Shown piece after piece: positions 26,744 to 37,258 of a stretch of DNA of 64,000 bases (the stretch's first letter is position 1; each line of letters begins with the position of its first letter). Source of the DNA: Agromyces humatus (GTDB taxonomy: Bacteria > Actinomycetota > Actinomycetes > Actinomycetales > Microbacteriaceae); NCBI RefSeq assembly GCF_021228295.1, contig NZ_JAJQPD010000005.1:292105-356104 (forward strand), read 5' to 3'. The notes below the pieces were generated by a model. It was not told the origin of the DNA. It saw only the letters and a list, made by a program, of their open reading frames with translations, and ran no database searches. A program made the translations under genes and the position numbers.

Positions 26744-29326
26744 CTACGGTGCAGGAACCTCCGCGCCCTCGGTGCCGGCCCAGAACAGGCCGCGTGCGAG
26801 CTGGCTGAAGCCGCCCACGGGGTGAGTGCGGAAGTTCAGCGACGTGCCGAACATCAGCACCTTCGAACCTGCCGCGGACTCGGCCGACACGACCGACGCC
26901 TGACCTGCGGCATCGGCGATCGTACGGCCTGCCTGCGTCGACGCCCAGTGACCCGAGACGAACGGGTCGCCCGTCGCGTAGGTCTGCTCGACCACGGCAT
27001 TCGCGCCGAGGCCCGAGTACCAGACCGCCGGGTACACGAACGCGTTCTCCTGCGGATACGTCGACAGCAGGCCGCCGTCGGCGTCGGTCACCGAGACGAT
27101 GCCGTTCGAGCCGCTCGTGCCCTGCGTCGCCGTCGAGGTGACGAGGCCGAACGCGTTCGAGAAGGCGGCGATCGCCGTGCCCTTGCCCGCGACGCCCTTG
27201 CCCGTCGCGAGGTAGTCGGCGACCTCGGTGCGGCCGGCGGCCTGGCTTGCGTTGAACGCGAGGTTCGCACCGACCCAGAGCACGTCGACGTCGTCGAGCT
27301 GCACCTGGCCGCTCGTGAGGTTCGCGGTCGTCACCTGCACGATGTCGTCGAAGCCGAGCTTGCCGAGGGTCACCCGCTCGTCCTGGCTGCCGGAGTAGGC
27401 GACCCGGAGTTCGTCGAGCCCGGTGCTCTCCTCGGTGGCGAGACGGGAGCCGTCGGAGGCCGTGAACGTCACCCCGAACTCGTCGGCCGCCGCGGTCGCG
27501 GCCGCATACGATGTCGAGTCGTCGCCGATGATGACCGAGCCGTCGTCGAACGCCGACACCGCGACACCGTCGTCGAGCAGGGCGTTGACGGTCTGGTACT
27601 CGGCGACCCCGCTCGTGGCGAGCTCGAGGTACGAGCCCGCAGCCGGCACCGAACCGGTGGGCGCCGCCTCGGCGACCCGCACGAGCTCGACGTCGAGTGC
27701 CGGGTCGGTGGTCGACCCGACCGCGACGACGTCGGCGCCCCAGAGCAGCGCGAGACTCCACGCCGAGATGTCGTACATGTCGGGCACGCGCTCGGAGATG
27801 TCGGAGCCGTCGGCGAGCAGCACGTTGGCCATGCCGCGCAGCGGCTGATGCATGTCGACCACGTACGAGCCCTCGGCGTACTCGACGCCGTCGGCGGCGA
27901 ACGCGGTCGTGGCGCGCGACACCTCGACGCCGTTCGCGATGAGCTGGTCGACGAGCGTCGCCGCGTCGGTCGCGGAACGCTGCGACCCGTCGACCGGGAT
28001 CACGTAGGCACGCGGGAGCTCGGCGGTGTAGACGTCGGTCTCGTCCCAGATCTCGGCCCACTGGTTCGGCTCGGGGACGCTCGCCGGGTCGATGTCGGCC
28101 GGCACGGTCACGAGCGGTTCGCCCGCGACGCCACGTCGGAAGATCTCGATCTGGTTGCCGAGCAGCACGTCGGAGTTCTCGGCGACATAGTCGACCGCCG
28201 TCTCGATCACCACGCCGGCGACCTCGATGTTGACCTTCGCGTTGGCCTGGTTCGTCGCCTGGTTGTTCGTGCGTCCGAGCGGGAGTTCGACCGTGTTGGT
28301 GATCGCGCCCTGGTATGCGACGTACTGCGGCGTGAAGATCGGGGGCCAGTCATCCCAGCCCGCACGGATGTCGCGGTAGGGGATCTTGATCTTGCCCGTG
28401 TTCTCGAGCGTCGCGCTCCCGTTGTCGGCGAGGTACGTGTTGCCCGGGATGTTCGCGCCGACCACTGCCTGCTCGATCTCGAGGGCCGCGGCATAGGCGT
28501 GCGGAAGGAACAGGTCGTACTCGTAGTTCTCACCGTGCGGCGGGCCGCAGGGCTCGACCTGCAGCACGCTCGTGTAGCCGTGCAGGTCGACGAAGAAGGT
28601 CGGCTGGATCACGCTCGAGAGGTCGCGGATGATTCGGGACTCGGGTGTCGCGCCGGTGATCATGTCGCGGTTGATGTCGAATCCGTCGGCGTTCGCGCGC
28701 TGCCCGAGCGCCCGTCCGTCGGGGTTGTTCGTCACCGTGAAGTAGAGGCGGTAGTCCTGCAGGACGTCGCGCACTTCGGGCCACGGCGCCGTGGCGAGGT
28801 GCTCGATGTAGTTCAGCACCGCATCGGTGCCCTCCCACTCGTTGCCGTGGATGTTCGAGTTGAACCAGACGGGCACCTTGTACTGGTTCTGCAGCGGCGT
28901 GTTCTTCGCCGCCGCGGCCGGGTCGGACTTGATGAGTTCGCGCCACGCGGTCTGCTTGGCCGTCTGCGCCTTCGTCTCTTTGGCGGTCAGCGTGACGAGG
29001 TGGATGTCGCGACCGAGCGTCGACTGCCCCACCACCTGGGCCGAGATGCGGTCGCTCTGCGCCATCAGCGTGTTCAGGAACGGCGCGATCTCGTCGTAGG
29101 GCGTGACGCCCCGCGCGATCGAGGCGTCGGTGGGATCGTCGGGCACCGTCGGCAGGAGGGGCTGCGACGGGTAGCTCGAGGGTGGAACCACGAGGGTTGA
29201 GATCGGCGTGGCGATCGGCGAGGCTGCGAGGCGCTCGAGCGCGGTCGCCGGGGCCGCGCCGACGACGAGCGTCGCTGCGGTGACCGCTGCGACGCTCGCT
29301 CCGGCGAGGAGTCGTTGGAACGACAT
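26744..29326 (-). CDS. Large secreted M14 zinc carboxypeptidase
   Basis: 860 residues with a signal peptide (about 1-29). The M14 domain (about 70-410) shows the zinc ligands in SNIHGNEWEG and later DLHGY, NNPDG, and the catalytic glutamate in NTVELPLG. The remaining 450 residues are beta-rich with repeated DDG-type turns and may be a glutamine-amidotransferase-like or adhesion module. GGAG lies 5 bases before the ATG at 29326. It differs clearly from the M14 gene at the left edge, so the window carries two unrelated branches of the family. Confidence 0.9.
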   Translation of the reverse strand: MSFQRLLAGASVAAVTAATLVVGAAPATALERLAASPIATPISTLVVPPSSYPSQPLLPTVPDDPTDASIARGVTPYDEIAPFLNTLMAQSDRISAQVVGQSTLGRDIHLVTLTAKETKAQTAKQTAWRELIKSDPAAAAKNTPLQNQYKVPVWFNSNIHGNEWEGTDAVLNYIEHLATAPWPEVRDVLQDYRLYFTVTNNPDGRALGQRANADGFDINRDMITGATPESRIIRDLSSVIQPTFFVDLHGYTSVLQVEPCGPPHGENYEYDLFLPHAYAAALEIEQAVVGANIPGNTYLADNGSATLENTGKIKIPYRDIRAGWDDWPPIFTPQYVAYQGAITNTVELPLGRTNNQATNQANAKVNIEVAGVVIETAVDYVAENSDVLLGNQIEIFRRGVAGEPLVTVPADIDPASVPEPNQWAEIWDETDVYTAELPRAYVIPVDGSQRSATDAATLVDQLIANGVEVSRATTAFAADGVEYAEGSYVVDMHQPLRGMANVLLADGSDISERVPDMYDISAWSLALLWGADVVAVGSTTDPALDVELVRVAEAAPTGSVPAAGSYLELATSGVAEYQTVNALLDDGVAVSAFDDGSVIIGDDSTSYAAATAAADEFGVTFTASDGSRLATEESTGLDELRVAYSGSQDERVTLGKLGFDDIVQVTTANLTSGQVQLDDVDVLWVGANLAFNASQAAGRTEVADYLATGKGVAGKGTAIAAFSNAFGLVTSTATQGTSGSNGIVSVTDADGGLLSTYPQENAFVYPAVWYSGLGANAVVEQTYATGDPFVSGHWASTQAGRTIADAAGQASVVSAESAAGSKVLMFGTSLNFRTHPVGGFSQLARGLFWAGTEGAEVPAP

Positions 29327-29467
29327 GGTGCTCCGTTTCGTTCGGTTCGGAAGGTGGAACGGGCACGACCGCCGACGCGGGTGTGCAGGGCGGACGCAGC
29401 CGATGACACAGGACGAAGAGGAAATCCTGCGCCAACTGGCGGTATCCATCACTCTTGCAGTCGGGTG

Positions 29468-29478
29468 AAGCGTTTTCC
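29468..29478. promoter_or_regulatory. GGAAAACGCTT motif (copy 2)
   Basis: Same 11-mer as at 2717-2727, here about 140 bases upstream of the second M14 gene. Possible LacI-family half-site; the link between the two genes is inference. Confidence 0.3.
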
Positions 29479-29562
29479 AGAGCGATCTGTTGCGTTCATG
29501 TGAACAACCATGCGCATTCATGCACCTCAACGAGCGAACCCGTCGCCCGCGGCATCCGCTCG

Positions 29563-31038
29563 CTACTGCAACGCCGAGGTGAGCCGCGCGAGGTTGTCGA
29601 GCACCGTCGAGCGCAGCGGCTGCCGCATCCACTCGTCGAGGGTCAGCTCACGGCTCTCGCGACGGTAGTCGTCTTCGACGGCCCGCATCTCGCGCACGAA
29701 CGACTGCCCGCGCACGAGCAGCGACACCTCCATGTTGAGCTCGAACGAGCGGATGTCCATGTTGCTCGAGCCGATGACGGCGACATCGTCATCGATCGTG
29801 AAGTGCTTCGAATGCAGGATGTAGGGCGCCTTGTACAGGTAGATCCTCACGCCCGCCCGGAGCAGCATCTCGTAGTACGACCGCTGCGCGTGGTACACGA
29901 GTGCCTGGTCGCCGAGTTCCGAGACGAACAGCTCGACGTGCACCCCGCGCTGGGTCGCCCCGCTGATCGCGCGGAGCATGGCATCGTCGGGCACGAAGTA
30001 GGGACTCGTGAGGATGATGCGCTCGCGAGCCGCGTACATCAACGCGAGGAACAGCTTCAGGTTGTTCTCGTTCGTGTAGCCGGGCCCACTGGGCACGACC
30101 TGGCAGTCGAGGTTCTGCGCCTCGCTCTCCTGCCCGAGCGGGACGATCTCGCGCATCGGCGCCTCGCCCGTCTCGAGGTACCAGTCGGTCGCGAAGATCG
30201 TCTCGAGGCCCGACACGATGGGGCCCTCCACGCGCGCGACGAGCTCTTTCCACTTGAGTCCGCGACGGATGTTGCTGCGCTTGTTGTACGAGCGATCGAT
30301 GATGTTCTGCGAGCCCATGAACCCGACCTCGCCGTCGACCACGAGGATCTTCCGGTGGTTGCGCAGGTCGGGGCGTTGGTACTTGCCCTTGAACGGTTGC
30401 ACCGGGAGCATGAGCTGCCAGCGCACGCCCATCGCGTCGAGCTTCTCGAGGGTCTTGCGGTAGCCCTTCGCGCGCACCGAGGCGATGTGGTCGAGCAGCA
30501 CGCGCACCTCGACGCCACGGGCGACCGCCTCACCGAGCGCGTCGAAGAACGGCGCCGTCGTGCGGTCGTAGGCGAAGATGTAGAACTCGACGTGTACGTA
30601 CCGCTGCGCGCCTCGGATGGCGTCCGTCATCGCATCGAGCGACCCCTGGTAGTCCCCGATCAGGCTGGCGCTGTTCGAGCCGATGAGCGGCATCGCCCCG
30701 AGCGTGCGGTTCAGCCGCACCACGCCCTCGAACCACGCGGGCCAGTTGCGGCTGTCGCTGACCCGTTCGATGCCGTGGGTCGACTCGCGGATGAACTCGT
30801 CGACCTCGGCCTGCTTCTCGCGCCGGTGCTTCGGCAGCTTGGGGTTGCCGATGAGCAGGAAGATGAGCCCGCCGAGCACCGGGAAGAAGAAGATGGCGAG
30901 CAACCACGCCATGCCCGCGGTGGGACGGCGGTTGCGCGGCACGACGATGACCGCGATCACGCGGATGACGATGTCGACGACGATGATCGCCGCTGCGACG
31001 ACGGCCGTGACCTGGGTCGTCGTGATGTCGATCCTCAT
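29563..31038 (-). CDS. cls: Cardiolipin synthase (phospholipase D family)
   Basis: 491 residues. Two N-terminal membrane helices (about 10-33 and 43-63, the PLDc_N region) are followed by two phospholipase D domains. Both HKD motifs are intact: NHRKILVVDG (H228, K230, D235) and LHSKHFTIDDD (H409, K411, D416), each followed by a GSxN motif. It joins two phosphatidylglycerols into cardiolipin at the membrane. It starts 16 bases after a small membrane-protein gene on the same strand. Confidence 0.96.
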   Translation of the reverse strand: MRIDITTTQVTAVVAAAIIVVDIVIRVIAVIVVPRNRRPTAGMAWLLAIFFFPVLGGLIFLLIGNPKLPKHRREKQAEVDEFIRESTHGIERVSDSRNWPAWFEGVVRLNRTLGAMPLIGSNSASLIGDYQGSLDAMTDAIRGAQRYVHVEFYIFAYDRTTAPFFDALGEAVARGVEVRVLLDHIASVRAKGYRKTLEKLDAMGVRWQLMLPVQPFKGKYQRPDLRNHRKILVVDGEVGFMGSQNIIDRSYNKRSNIRRGLKWKELVARVEGPIVSGLETIFATDWYLETGEAPMREIVPLGQESEAQNLDCQVVPSGPGYTNENNLKLFLALMYAARERIILTSPYFVPDDAMLRAISGATQRGVHVELFVSELGDQALVYHAQRSYYEMLLRAGVRIYLYKAPYILHSKHFTIDDDVAVIGSSNMDIRSFELNMEVSLLVRGQSFVREMRAVEDDYRRESRELTLDEWMRQPLRSTVLDNLARLTSALQ

Positions 31039-31054
31039 CCGGCGGGAGGTTCCG

Positions 31055-31231
31055 TCACCCGGCCGGGTGCTCGCGTGCGAGCTTCGCCCGCTCCTCAGCC
31101 TCGATGCGCGAATACGCCTTGCGCTCGTTTCGGTCGGCCCGGATGATCGAGTGCATCACGAACCAGAAGATGAGGCCGATGAGCACGGTCGGCGCGAGCG
31201 ACCAGATCGCATTGGCCCAGAAATCGTTCAT
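31055..31231 (-). CDS. Small membrane protein upstream of cls
   Basis: 58 residues: MNDFWANAIWSLAPTVLIGL begins one membrane helix (about 8-30), followed by a charged helical tail RADRNERKAYSRIEAEERAK. GAGGAG lies 3 bases before the ATG at 31231. The cls gene follows after 16 bases, so they are probably one transcript. Similar tiny proteins accompany actinobacterial cls genes; function unknown. Confidence 0.78.
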   Translation of the reverse strand: MNDFWANAIWSLAPTVLIGLIFWFVMHSIIRADRNERKAYSRIEAEERAKLAREHPAG

Positions 31232-31270
31232 AGTCTCCTCAGGATACGGGGTTTGCACGGGTTCGCCTCA

Positions 31271-31310
31271 ACGAGGGCGCGACGGGTGTTCATCCCCGCC
31301 GCGCCCTCGT
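31271..31310 (-). terminator. Terminator downstream of the fructose operon
   Basis: 11-bp stem ACGAGGGCGCG/CGCGCCCTCGT with a loop that itself allows GGG/CCC pairing, 16 bases past the fruA stop. Confidence 0.75.
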
Positions 31311-31326
31311 GCGCGGATCCGCCGGT

Positions 31327-33435
31327 TCAGGCCGTCGCGACCGCGGCTCCTGCGGCGACCTCGGCAGCCGTGTCGACGGCGACCGAACGGCGTGCCCAGC
31401 GCTTCAGCGCGACCACCATGAACCCCATCACCAAGGTGCCGACGAGGATCGCGAGGAGGAACATCCCGAAGTTGCCGATCGCGAAGAAGACGAAGATGCC
31501 GCCATGCGGAGCCTGTGAGGTGACGCCCGCGGCCATGCAGATGGCACCCGCCGTCGCTCCGCCGACCATCGAGGACGCGATCACGCGCAACGGGTCGGCG
31601 GCGGCGAACGGGATCGCCCCCTCCGAGATGAACGAGAGGCCGAGCAGCCACGCCGCCACACCGTTCTCCCGCTCGGGCTCGGTGAAGAGCCGACGCGCGA
31701 GCACCGTCGAGGCGAGGGCCATGCCGAGCGGCGGCACCATGCCCGCCGCCATGACGGCGGCCATGATCTGCCATGGTGCCTGGTTCTCGATCGAACCGGC
31801 GGCCAGACCCGTGACCGCGAAGGCGTAGGCGACCTTGTTCACGGGCCCGCCGAGGTCGAAGCCCATCATGAGCCCGAGGATCGCGCCGAGGGCGATCGCG
31901 CTGACGCCGGTGAGCGAGTTCAGCCAGTCGGTGAGCCACATCATGAGCGTCGCAATGGGGGCGCCCAGGATCAGCAGGAGCAGGCCTGACGAGAACAGCG
32001 ATGCGAGGAGCGGGATGATGACGACGGGCATGAGGCCCTGGAGCCAGCGCGGCGGCCGGAGCCGGCCGAGCCACATGGCCGCGGCGCCCGCGAGCAGGCC
32101 ACCGACGAGGCCGCCGAGGAAGCCCGCGTTCAGGACCAGCGCGACCGAGCCGGCCACGAAGCCCGGCGCGATACCGGGCCGGTCGGCCATGGCATAGGCG
32201 ATGTAGCCGGACAGCGCCGGGACGAGGAACGCCATCGACGCCGAGCCGATCACGATCAGCACAGACCCGATGTATTCGGAGAGGCCACCCGGCGGAAGGT
32301 TCCAGAGTGCATTGTTGAGGACGATGTCGCCGGCATTCTCCCCGATCTCGTAGCCGCCGATCAGGAAGGCCAGCGCGATGATCAGGCCACCCGCCGCGAC
32401 GAACGGGATCATGTAGCTGACGCCGGTGAGGAGCCACCGCTTGAGGTTGGAGCCGAACGACTGGCCGCCGGAAACCGCGGCGGTCGCGCCGGTCGCGCCA
32501 CCGTCGGCGGGCACGCGTGGGGCGCTCGGATCGGATGCCGCGGACAGCGCCTTGGCGACGAGCGCGTCGGGTTCGTCGATGCCGCGCTTGACGGGCGCCT
32601 GCACCACCGGCTTGCCGGCGAAACGACCTTTGTCGCGCACGTCGACGTCGACGGCGAAGATCACTGCGTCGGCCGCGGCGATCACGGCGGGGTCGAGGGG
32701 CTTGGCGCCCGACGAGCCCTGCGTCTCGACGTGGTAGTCGACCCCTGCGCGCTCAGCAGCGGCGGCCAGCGCGTCAGCTGCCATGTAGGTGTGAGCGATG
32801 CCGGTGGGGCAGGCGGTCACGGCCACGATCGAGCGGCGAGCGGATGCCGCATCGCCGTCGACCGGCGTCGCGCCTGCGGCCGCGGCCGATGCCACGGCCG
32901 GCGCCACGGCCGGCGCCGCGGCCGATGCCGCGGCCGATGCCGTCGTAGGTTCGGCCTCGTCGGCCGCATCGGCCTCGTCCTCGTCGTCGGCGGCGAGCGC
33001 GCCCTGCACGATGCCGACGACCTCGTCGGGAGTGGCGGCGCTTCGGAGCGACGACACGAAGTCGTCTCGCATGAGCGACCGGGCGAGCGTCGACAGGAGC
33101 GCGAGGTGCTCCTGCGCCGCAGTGTCGGGCGCCGCGATGAGGAACACCAGGTCTGCGTCCTCGCCCTCGTCGAACTCGACGGGACGGGCGAGCCGGGCGA
33201 TCGCGAGGCTCGCCTGCTGCACCGCCGGCGACTTCGCATGCGGGATGGCGAGCCCGCCGGGCAGCCCCGTCGGTGCCTGCTGCTCGCGCTTCCACGCGTC
33301 GGCGAAGAGCGCCTCGGCGTCGGTGGCACGGCCGCTCTCGGCGACGCGTGCTGTGAGCGCCCGGATGACGTCGGACTTCTGGGCGCCGAGATCGGCATCG
33401 AGCACGACCAGGCCCGGTTCGATGATGTCGGACAT
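31327..33435 (-). CDS. fruA: PTS fructose transporter, fused EIIA-EIIB-EIIC
   Basis: 702 residues. Imports fructose and phosphorylates it to fructose 1-phosphate. EIIA (about 5-150) has the phospho-His in LAIPHAK (H66); a 40-residue Ala-rich linker follows; EIIB has the phospho-Cys in VTACPTGIAHTYMAA (C209); EIIC fills the last 370 residues with about nine helices including GFDLGGPVNKVAYAF and SEGAIPFA. AAGGAG lies 6 bases before the ATG. Last gene of fruR-fruK-fruA, 10 bases after fruK. Confidence 0.96.
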   Translation of the reverse strand: MSDIIEPGLVVLDADLGAQKSDVIRALTARVAESGRATDAEALFADAWKREQQAPTGLPGGLAIPHAKSPAVQQASLAIARLARPVEFDEGEDADLVFLIAAPDTAAQEHLALLSTLARSLMRDDFVSSLRSAATPDEVVGIVQGALAADDEDEADAADEAEPTTASAAASAAAPAVAPAVASAAAAGATPVDGDAASARRSIVAVTACPTGIAHTYMAADALAAAAERAGVDYHVETQGSSGAKPLDPAVIAAADAVIFAVDVDVRDKGRFAGKPVVQAPVKRGIDEPDALVAKALSAASDPSAPRVPADGGATGATAAVSGGQSFGSNLKRWLLTGVSYMIPFVAAGGLIIALAFLIGGYEIGENAGDIVLNNALWNLPPGGLSEYIGSVLIVIGSASMAFLVPALSGYIAYAMADRPGIAPGFVAGSVALVLNAGFLGGLVGGLLAGAAAMWLGRLRPPRWLQGLMPVVIIPLLASLFSSGLLLLILGAPIATLMMWLTDWLNSLTGVSAIALGAILGLMMGFDLGGPVNKVAYAFAVTGLAAGSIENQAPWQIMAAVMAAGMVPPLGMALASTVLARRLFTEPERENGVAAWLLGLSFISEGAIPFAAADPLRVIASSMVGGATAGAICMAAGVTSQAPHGGIFVFFAIGNFGMFLLAILVGTLVMGFMVVALKRWARRSVAVDTAAEVAAGAAVATA

Positions 33436-33445
33436 GGGGTTCTCC

Positions 33446-34432
33446 TTACTGGCGGTCGCCGACCGGAAGACCGGCGACCTCGATGACGGCGACCCGGGCC
33501 GGGTCGACCTGGTCTCGGGTGGGCACCGCACTGCCCGGGAGGGCGACTGCTGCGGCACCGGATGCCACGGCACGGGCGAGCGCGTCGGCCGGCGACGCAC
33601 CCTCGACCGAGGCGACGAGGAAGCCCGCGAGCGAGCAGTCGCCCGCGCCCACGGTGCTTCGCGGCACGACGCGGGGAGCCCGCGCGAACCAGGCGTGATC
33701 CCCGTCCACGAGCGCGGCGCCCATGGCACCGAGCGTGACGAGGCTCGCGCGCACCCGGTCGGCGGGGATCGAGCGAGCGAGGGCGATCGCCTCGTCGGGG
33801 CCGGCCTCGAGGGCGGCTTCGTCGGAGGAGCCGGTGAGCTCGGCGAGCTCTTCGGCGTTGGGCTTGATGAGATCGATGCGGACGCCCGGCTCGAGGAGTG
33901 CGGCCAGCGCGGGGCCGGAGGTGTCGGCCGCGACCCGCGGCGCGGCGACGCCGGCGCGCTCGGCGGCGAGCCGCGCGGCCTCGACGACGCGCACGTAGAA
34001 GTCGTCGGGAGCACCCGGCGGGAGCGACCCGGCGAGCACGAGCCAGTCGGCCCCCACCGAGGCCTCAGCGGTCTCGGCGATGACCCGCGCCTGCGCGGCC
34101 TCGTCGAGGTCGGGCCCGGGTTCGTTCACCTTCGTGGTCACGCCGGCGGCATCCACGATCGTGAGGTTGGTGCGCACGGCGCCGTCGATCGGCACGGCGC
34201 GGTGGAGCACGCCCTCGGCGTCGAGCGCGGCGAGCAAGGGGTCGCCGGCGGGCGCGGGCAGCACGGCGATCGACTCGATGCCCGATGCCCGGAGGGCCCG
34301 GGTCACGTTGACGCCCTTGCCGCCCGGGTCCTGGCGGGTACTCGTGGCTCGCTGCACGGCACCGGGCTCGAGGGCCTCGGCCAGCTCGACGGTGCGGTCG
34401 AGCGAGGGGTTGGCGGTGAGCGTCACGATCAT
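33446..34432 (-). CDS. fruK: 1-phosphofructokinase (PfkB family)
   Basis: 328 residues. Converts fructose 1-phosphate to fructose 1,6-bisphosphate, the step after FruA. PfkB hallmarks: TANPSLDRTVEL at the start, DPGGKGVNVTRAL (substrate loop), LIKPNAEELAELTG, and STVGAGDCSLAGF with the catalytic Asp. The start overlaps the fruR stop by ATGA. Confidence 0.95.
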   Translation of the reverse strand: MIVTLTANPSLDRTVELAEALEPGAVQRATSTRQDPGGKGVNVTRALRASGIESIAVLPAPAGDPLLAALDAEGVLHRAVPIDGAVRTNLTIVDAAGVTTKVNEPGPDLDEAAQARVIAETAEASVGADWLVLAGSLPPGAPDDFYVRVVEAARLAAERAGVAAPRVAADTSGPALAALLEPGVRIDLIKPNAEELAELTGSSDEAALEAGPDEAIALARSIPADRVRASLVTLGAMGAALVDGDHAWFARAPRVVPRSTVGAGDCSLAGFLVASVEGASPADALARAVASGAAAVALPGSAVPTRDQVDPARVAVIEVAGLPVGDRQ

Positions 34433-35223
34433 GCGAGCACCACCTGCACGTCGGCGTCGGAGAGCGACGCGGCGAGGTCGGGCGCCGGCGCGGCGTCGGT
34501 GATGAGGGTGTCGATCTCGTCGAGGCAGGCGAATCGCACGAGCGACTCGGCGTCGAGCTTGGAGGAGTCGGCGAGCACCACGACGCGGCGGGCGGCGTGC
34601 ACCATGGCGGCCTTCGCCGCCGCCTCGGTCTCGTCGGGCGTGGAGAGCCCGAACTCGGCGCTCACGCCGTTCGCGCCGACGAACGCGAGGTCGGGCCGGA
34701 TTTCGCTGAGCTGGGCGATCGTCGTCGGGCCGACGGCCGCGCCGGTGATGCCGCGAACGGCGCCGCCGAGGCTTCGCAGCCGCAGGTGCGGGTTGGCGAC
34801 GGCGTGGAGGCGGGCGGCGAGGGGAATCGAGTTCGTGGAGATGTCGAGGACCGCGCCGTTCTCGTCGGGCGCCCATGCCGCGAGCAGTTCGGCGAGCCGA
34901 CCGGTCGTGCTGCCCGAGTCGAGCAGCACTGAACCGCGGAACGTCGGCGGGATCAGGGCGAGCGCCGCCCGGGCGATCGTGTCCTTCTGGGCGGCGTCGC
35001 GGACGAGCCGTTCGTCGAGGGAGGTCTCGGCGAGCGCGGACTGCCCGGCGGGAACCGCTCCGCCGTGCACGCGGCGCAGTCGCCCGAGCTGCTCGAGGGC
35101 GTCGAGATCGCGGCGGATGGTCTCGGTCGTGACGCCGAAGTCGCGCGCGAGGCCGGCCACCGAGACGCGGCCGACGCGATCGATGGTGTCGGCGATGTGC
35201 TGGTGTCGCTCCGTCGCGTACAT
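34429..35223 (-). CDS. fruR: DeoR-family repressor of the fructose operon
   Basis: 264 residues. N-terminal HTH (RHQHIADTIDRVGRVSVAGLARDFGVTTETIRRDLDALE) and a C-terminal DeoR sugar-phosphate sensor with LDSGSTTGRLAEL and DLAFVGANG. First gene of the operon, so it likely represses itself and fruKA and responds to fructose 1-phosphate (family knowledge). GGGAGGG precedes the ATG at 35223. A longer in-frame start exists but lacks a ribosome site. Confidence 0.92.
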   Translation of the reverse strand: MYATERHQHIADTIDRVGRVSVAGLARDFGVTTETIRRDLDALEQLGRLRRVHGGAVPAGQSALAETSLDERLVRDAAQKDTIARAALALIPPTFRGSVLLDSGSTTGRLAELLAAWAPDENGAVLDISTNSIPLAARLHAVANPHLRLRSLGGAVRGITGAAVGPTTIAQLSEIRPDLAFVGANGVSAEFGLSTPDETEAAAKAAMVHAARRVVVLADSSKLDAESLVRFACLDEIDTLITDAAPAPDLAASLSDADVQVVLA

Positions 35224-35275
35224 GCGGCCCTCCCGGTCTGCCAATGCCATGCGCCGCCGGTCGGTCGCCGTCGAC

Positions 35276-35319
35276 GTGTGAGCAATATTCACACACAAAC
35301 CAACAGAAAGCAACATATT
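35276..35319 (-). promoter_or_regulatory. Putative promoter/operator region of fruR-fruK-fruA
   Basis: An AT-rich stretch contains the palindrome TGTGA-N7-TCACA (35277-35293) followed by CAAACCAACAGAAAGCAACA, a run of short direct repeats like those bound by DeoR-type sugar regulators. Located 55-95 bases upstream of the fruR start. Confidence 0.5.
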
Positions 35320-35356
35320 CGCAGATTTCCGGGGAGCGAAGCGGCAGGAACACGTC

Positions 35357-35385
35357 GAAGGCCCGATCACTCAGATCGGGCCTTC
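35357..35385 (-). terminator. Terminator of the lysS end of the long operon
   Basis: 12-bp perfect stem GAAGGCCCGATC/GATCGGGCCTTC with loop ACTCA, 24 bases past the small membrane-protein stop. Confidence 0.8.
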
Positions 35386-35408
35386 AGGTCGAGCAGGGGC
35401 GCGGCGAC

Positions 35409-35558
35409 TCAGCCGGCGGCGATGATGCCCCAGATGCCGGAGCCGAGCAGGTATGCGCCGATCGCGCCGACGATGATCCAGATCGCGAGGCGCGTGTTCG
35501 ACGGGCGCTTCGGGTCGGGGTCGGGCTCGAGGTCCTTCTTGGGGAGGTAGTCGTTCAC
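35409..35558 (-). CDS. 49-residue membrane protein downstream of lysS
   Basis: Starts at GTG 35558 (MNDYLPKKDLEPDPDPKRPS) and ends in one membrane helix, RLAIWIIVGAIGAYLLGSGIW. The cytoplasmic part is acidic and Pro-rich. It lies 35 bases after the lysS stop and before the terminator. Function unknown; the coding call rests on the clean charge-plus-helix architecture. Confidence 0.65.
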   Translation of the reverse strand: MNDYLPKKDLEPDPDPKRPSNTRLAIWIIVGAIGAYLLGSGIWGIIAAG

Positions 35559-35572
35559 ATTCGTTCCGATCG

Positions 35573-35593
35573 TGGTCTCGATACGAGCTTGCG

Positions 35594-35607
<14 letters not shown>
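35573..35607. repeat. TCGAGAC palindrome family, half copy at the lysS end
   Basis: GGTCTCGATACGAGC followed by TTGCGCTACTCGACC is one arm of the dispersed palindrome. Its GGTCGAGTAG, read on the minus strand, supplies the last codons and TAG stop of lysS (ending SVE). Confidence 0.65.
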
Positions 35608-37126
<1,519 letters not shown>

Positions 37127-37177
37127 CGTTCACTCTCGTTCGCGGAAACGTGCGGGCACCAGCCTACTTGCGCCTGC

Positions 37178-37248
37178 CGGTCGAGTAGCGACGAAGGAGC
37201 ATATCGAGACCCGCGCGACTCGGGTCTCGATACGCTGCGCTCCTCGAA
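37178..37248. repeat. TCGAGAC palindrome family, full copy (panC-lysS)
   Basis: CCGGTCGAGTAGCGACGAAG and TGCGCTCCTCGAAGG flank a perfect 12-bp inner stem TATCGAGACCCG/CGGGTCTCGATA (37202-37213, 37221-37232). It fills most of the panC-lysS gap. Confidence 0.8.
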
Positions 37249-37258
37249 GGCGGATGTC

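Noticed and set aside
26822..29200. 792-codon plus-strand open frame over the second M14 gene
   Set aside because: Antisense shadow of a GC-rich gene; no domain, signal peptide or ribosome site.
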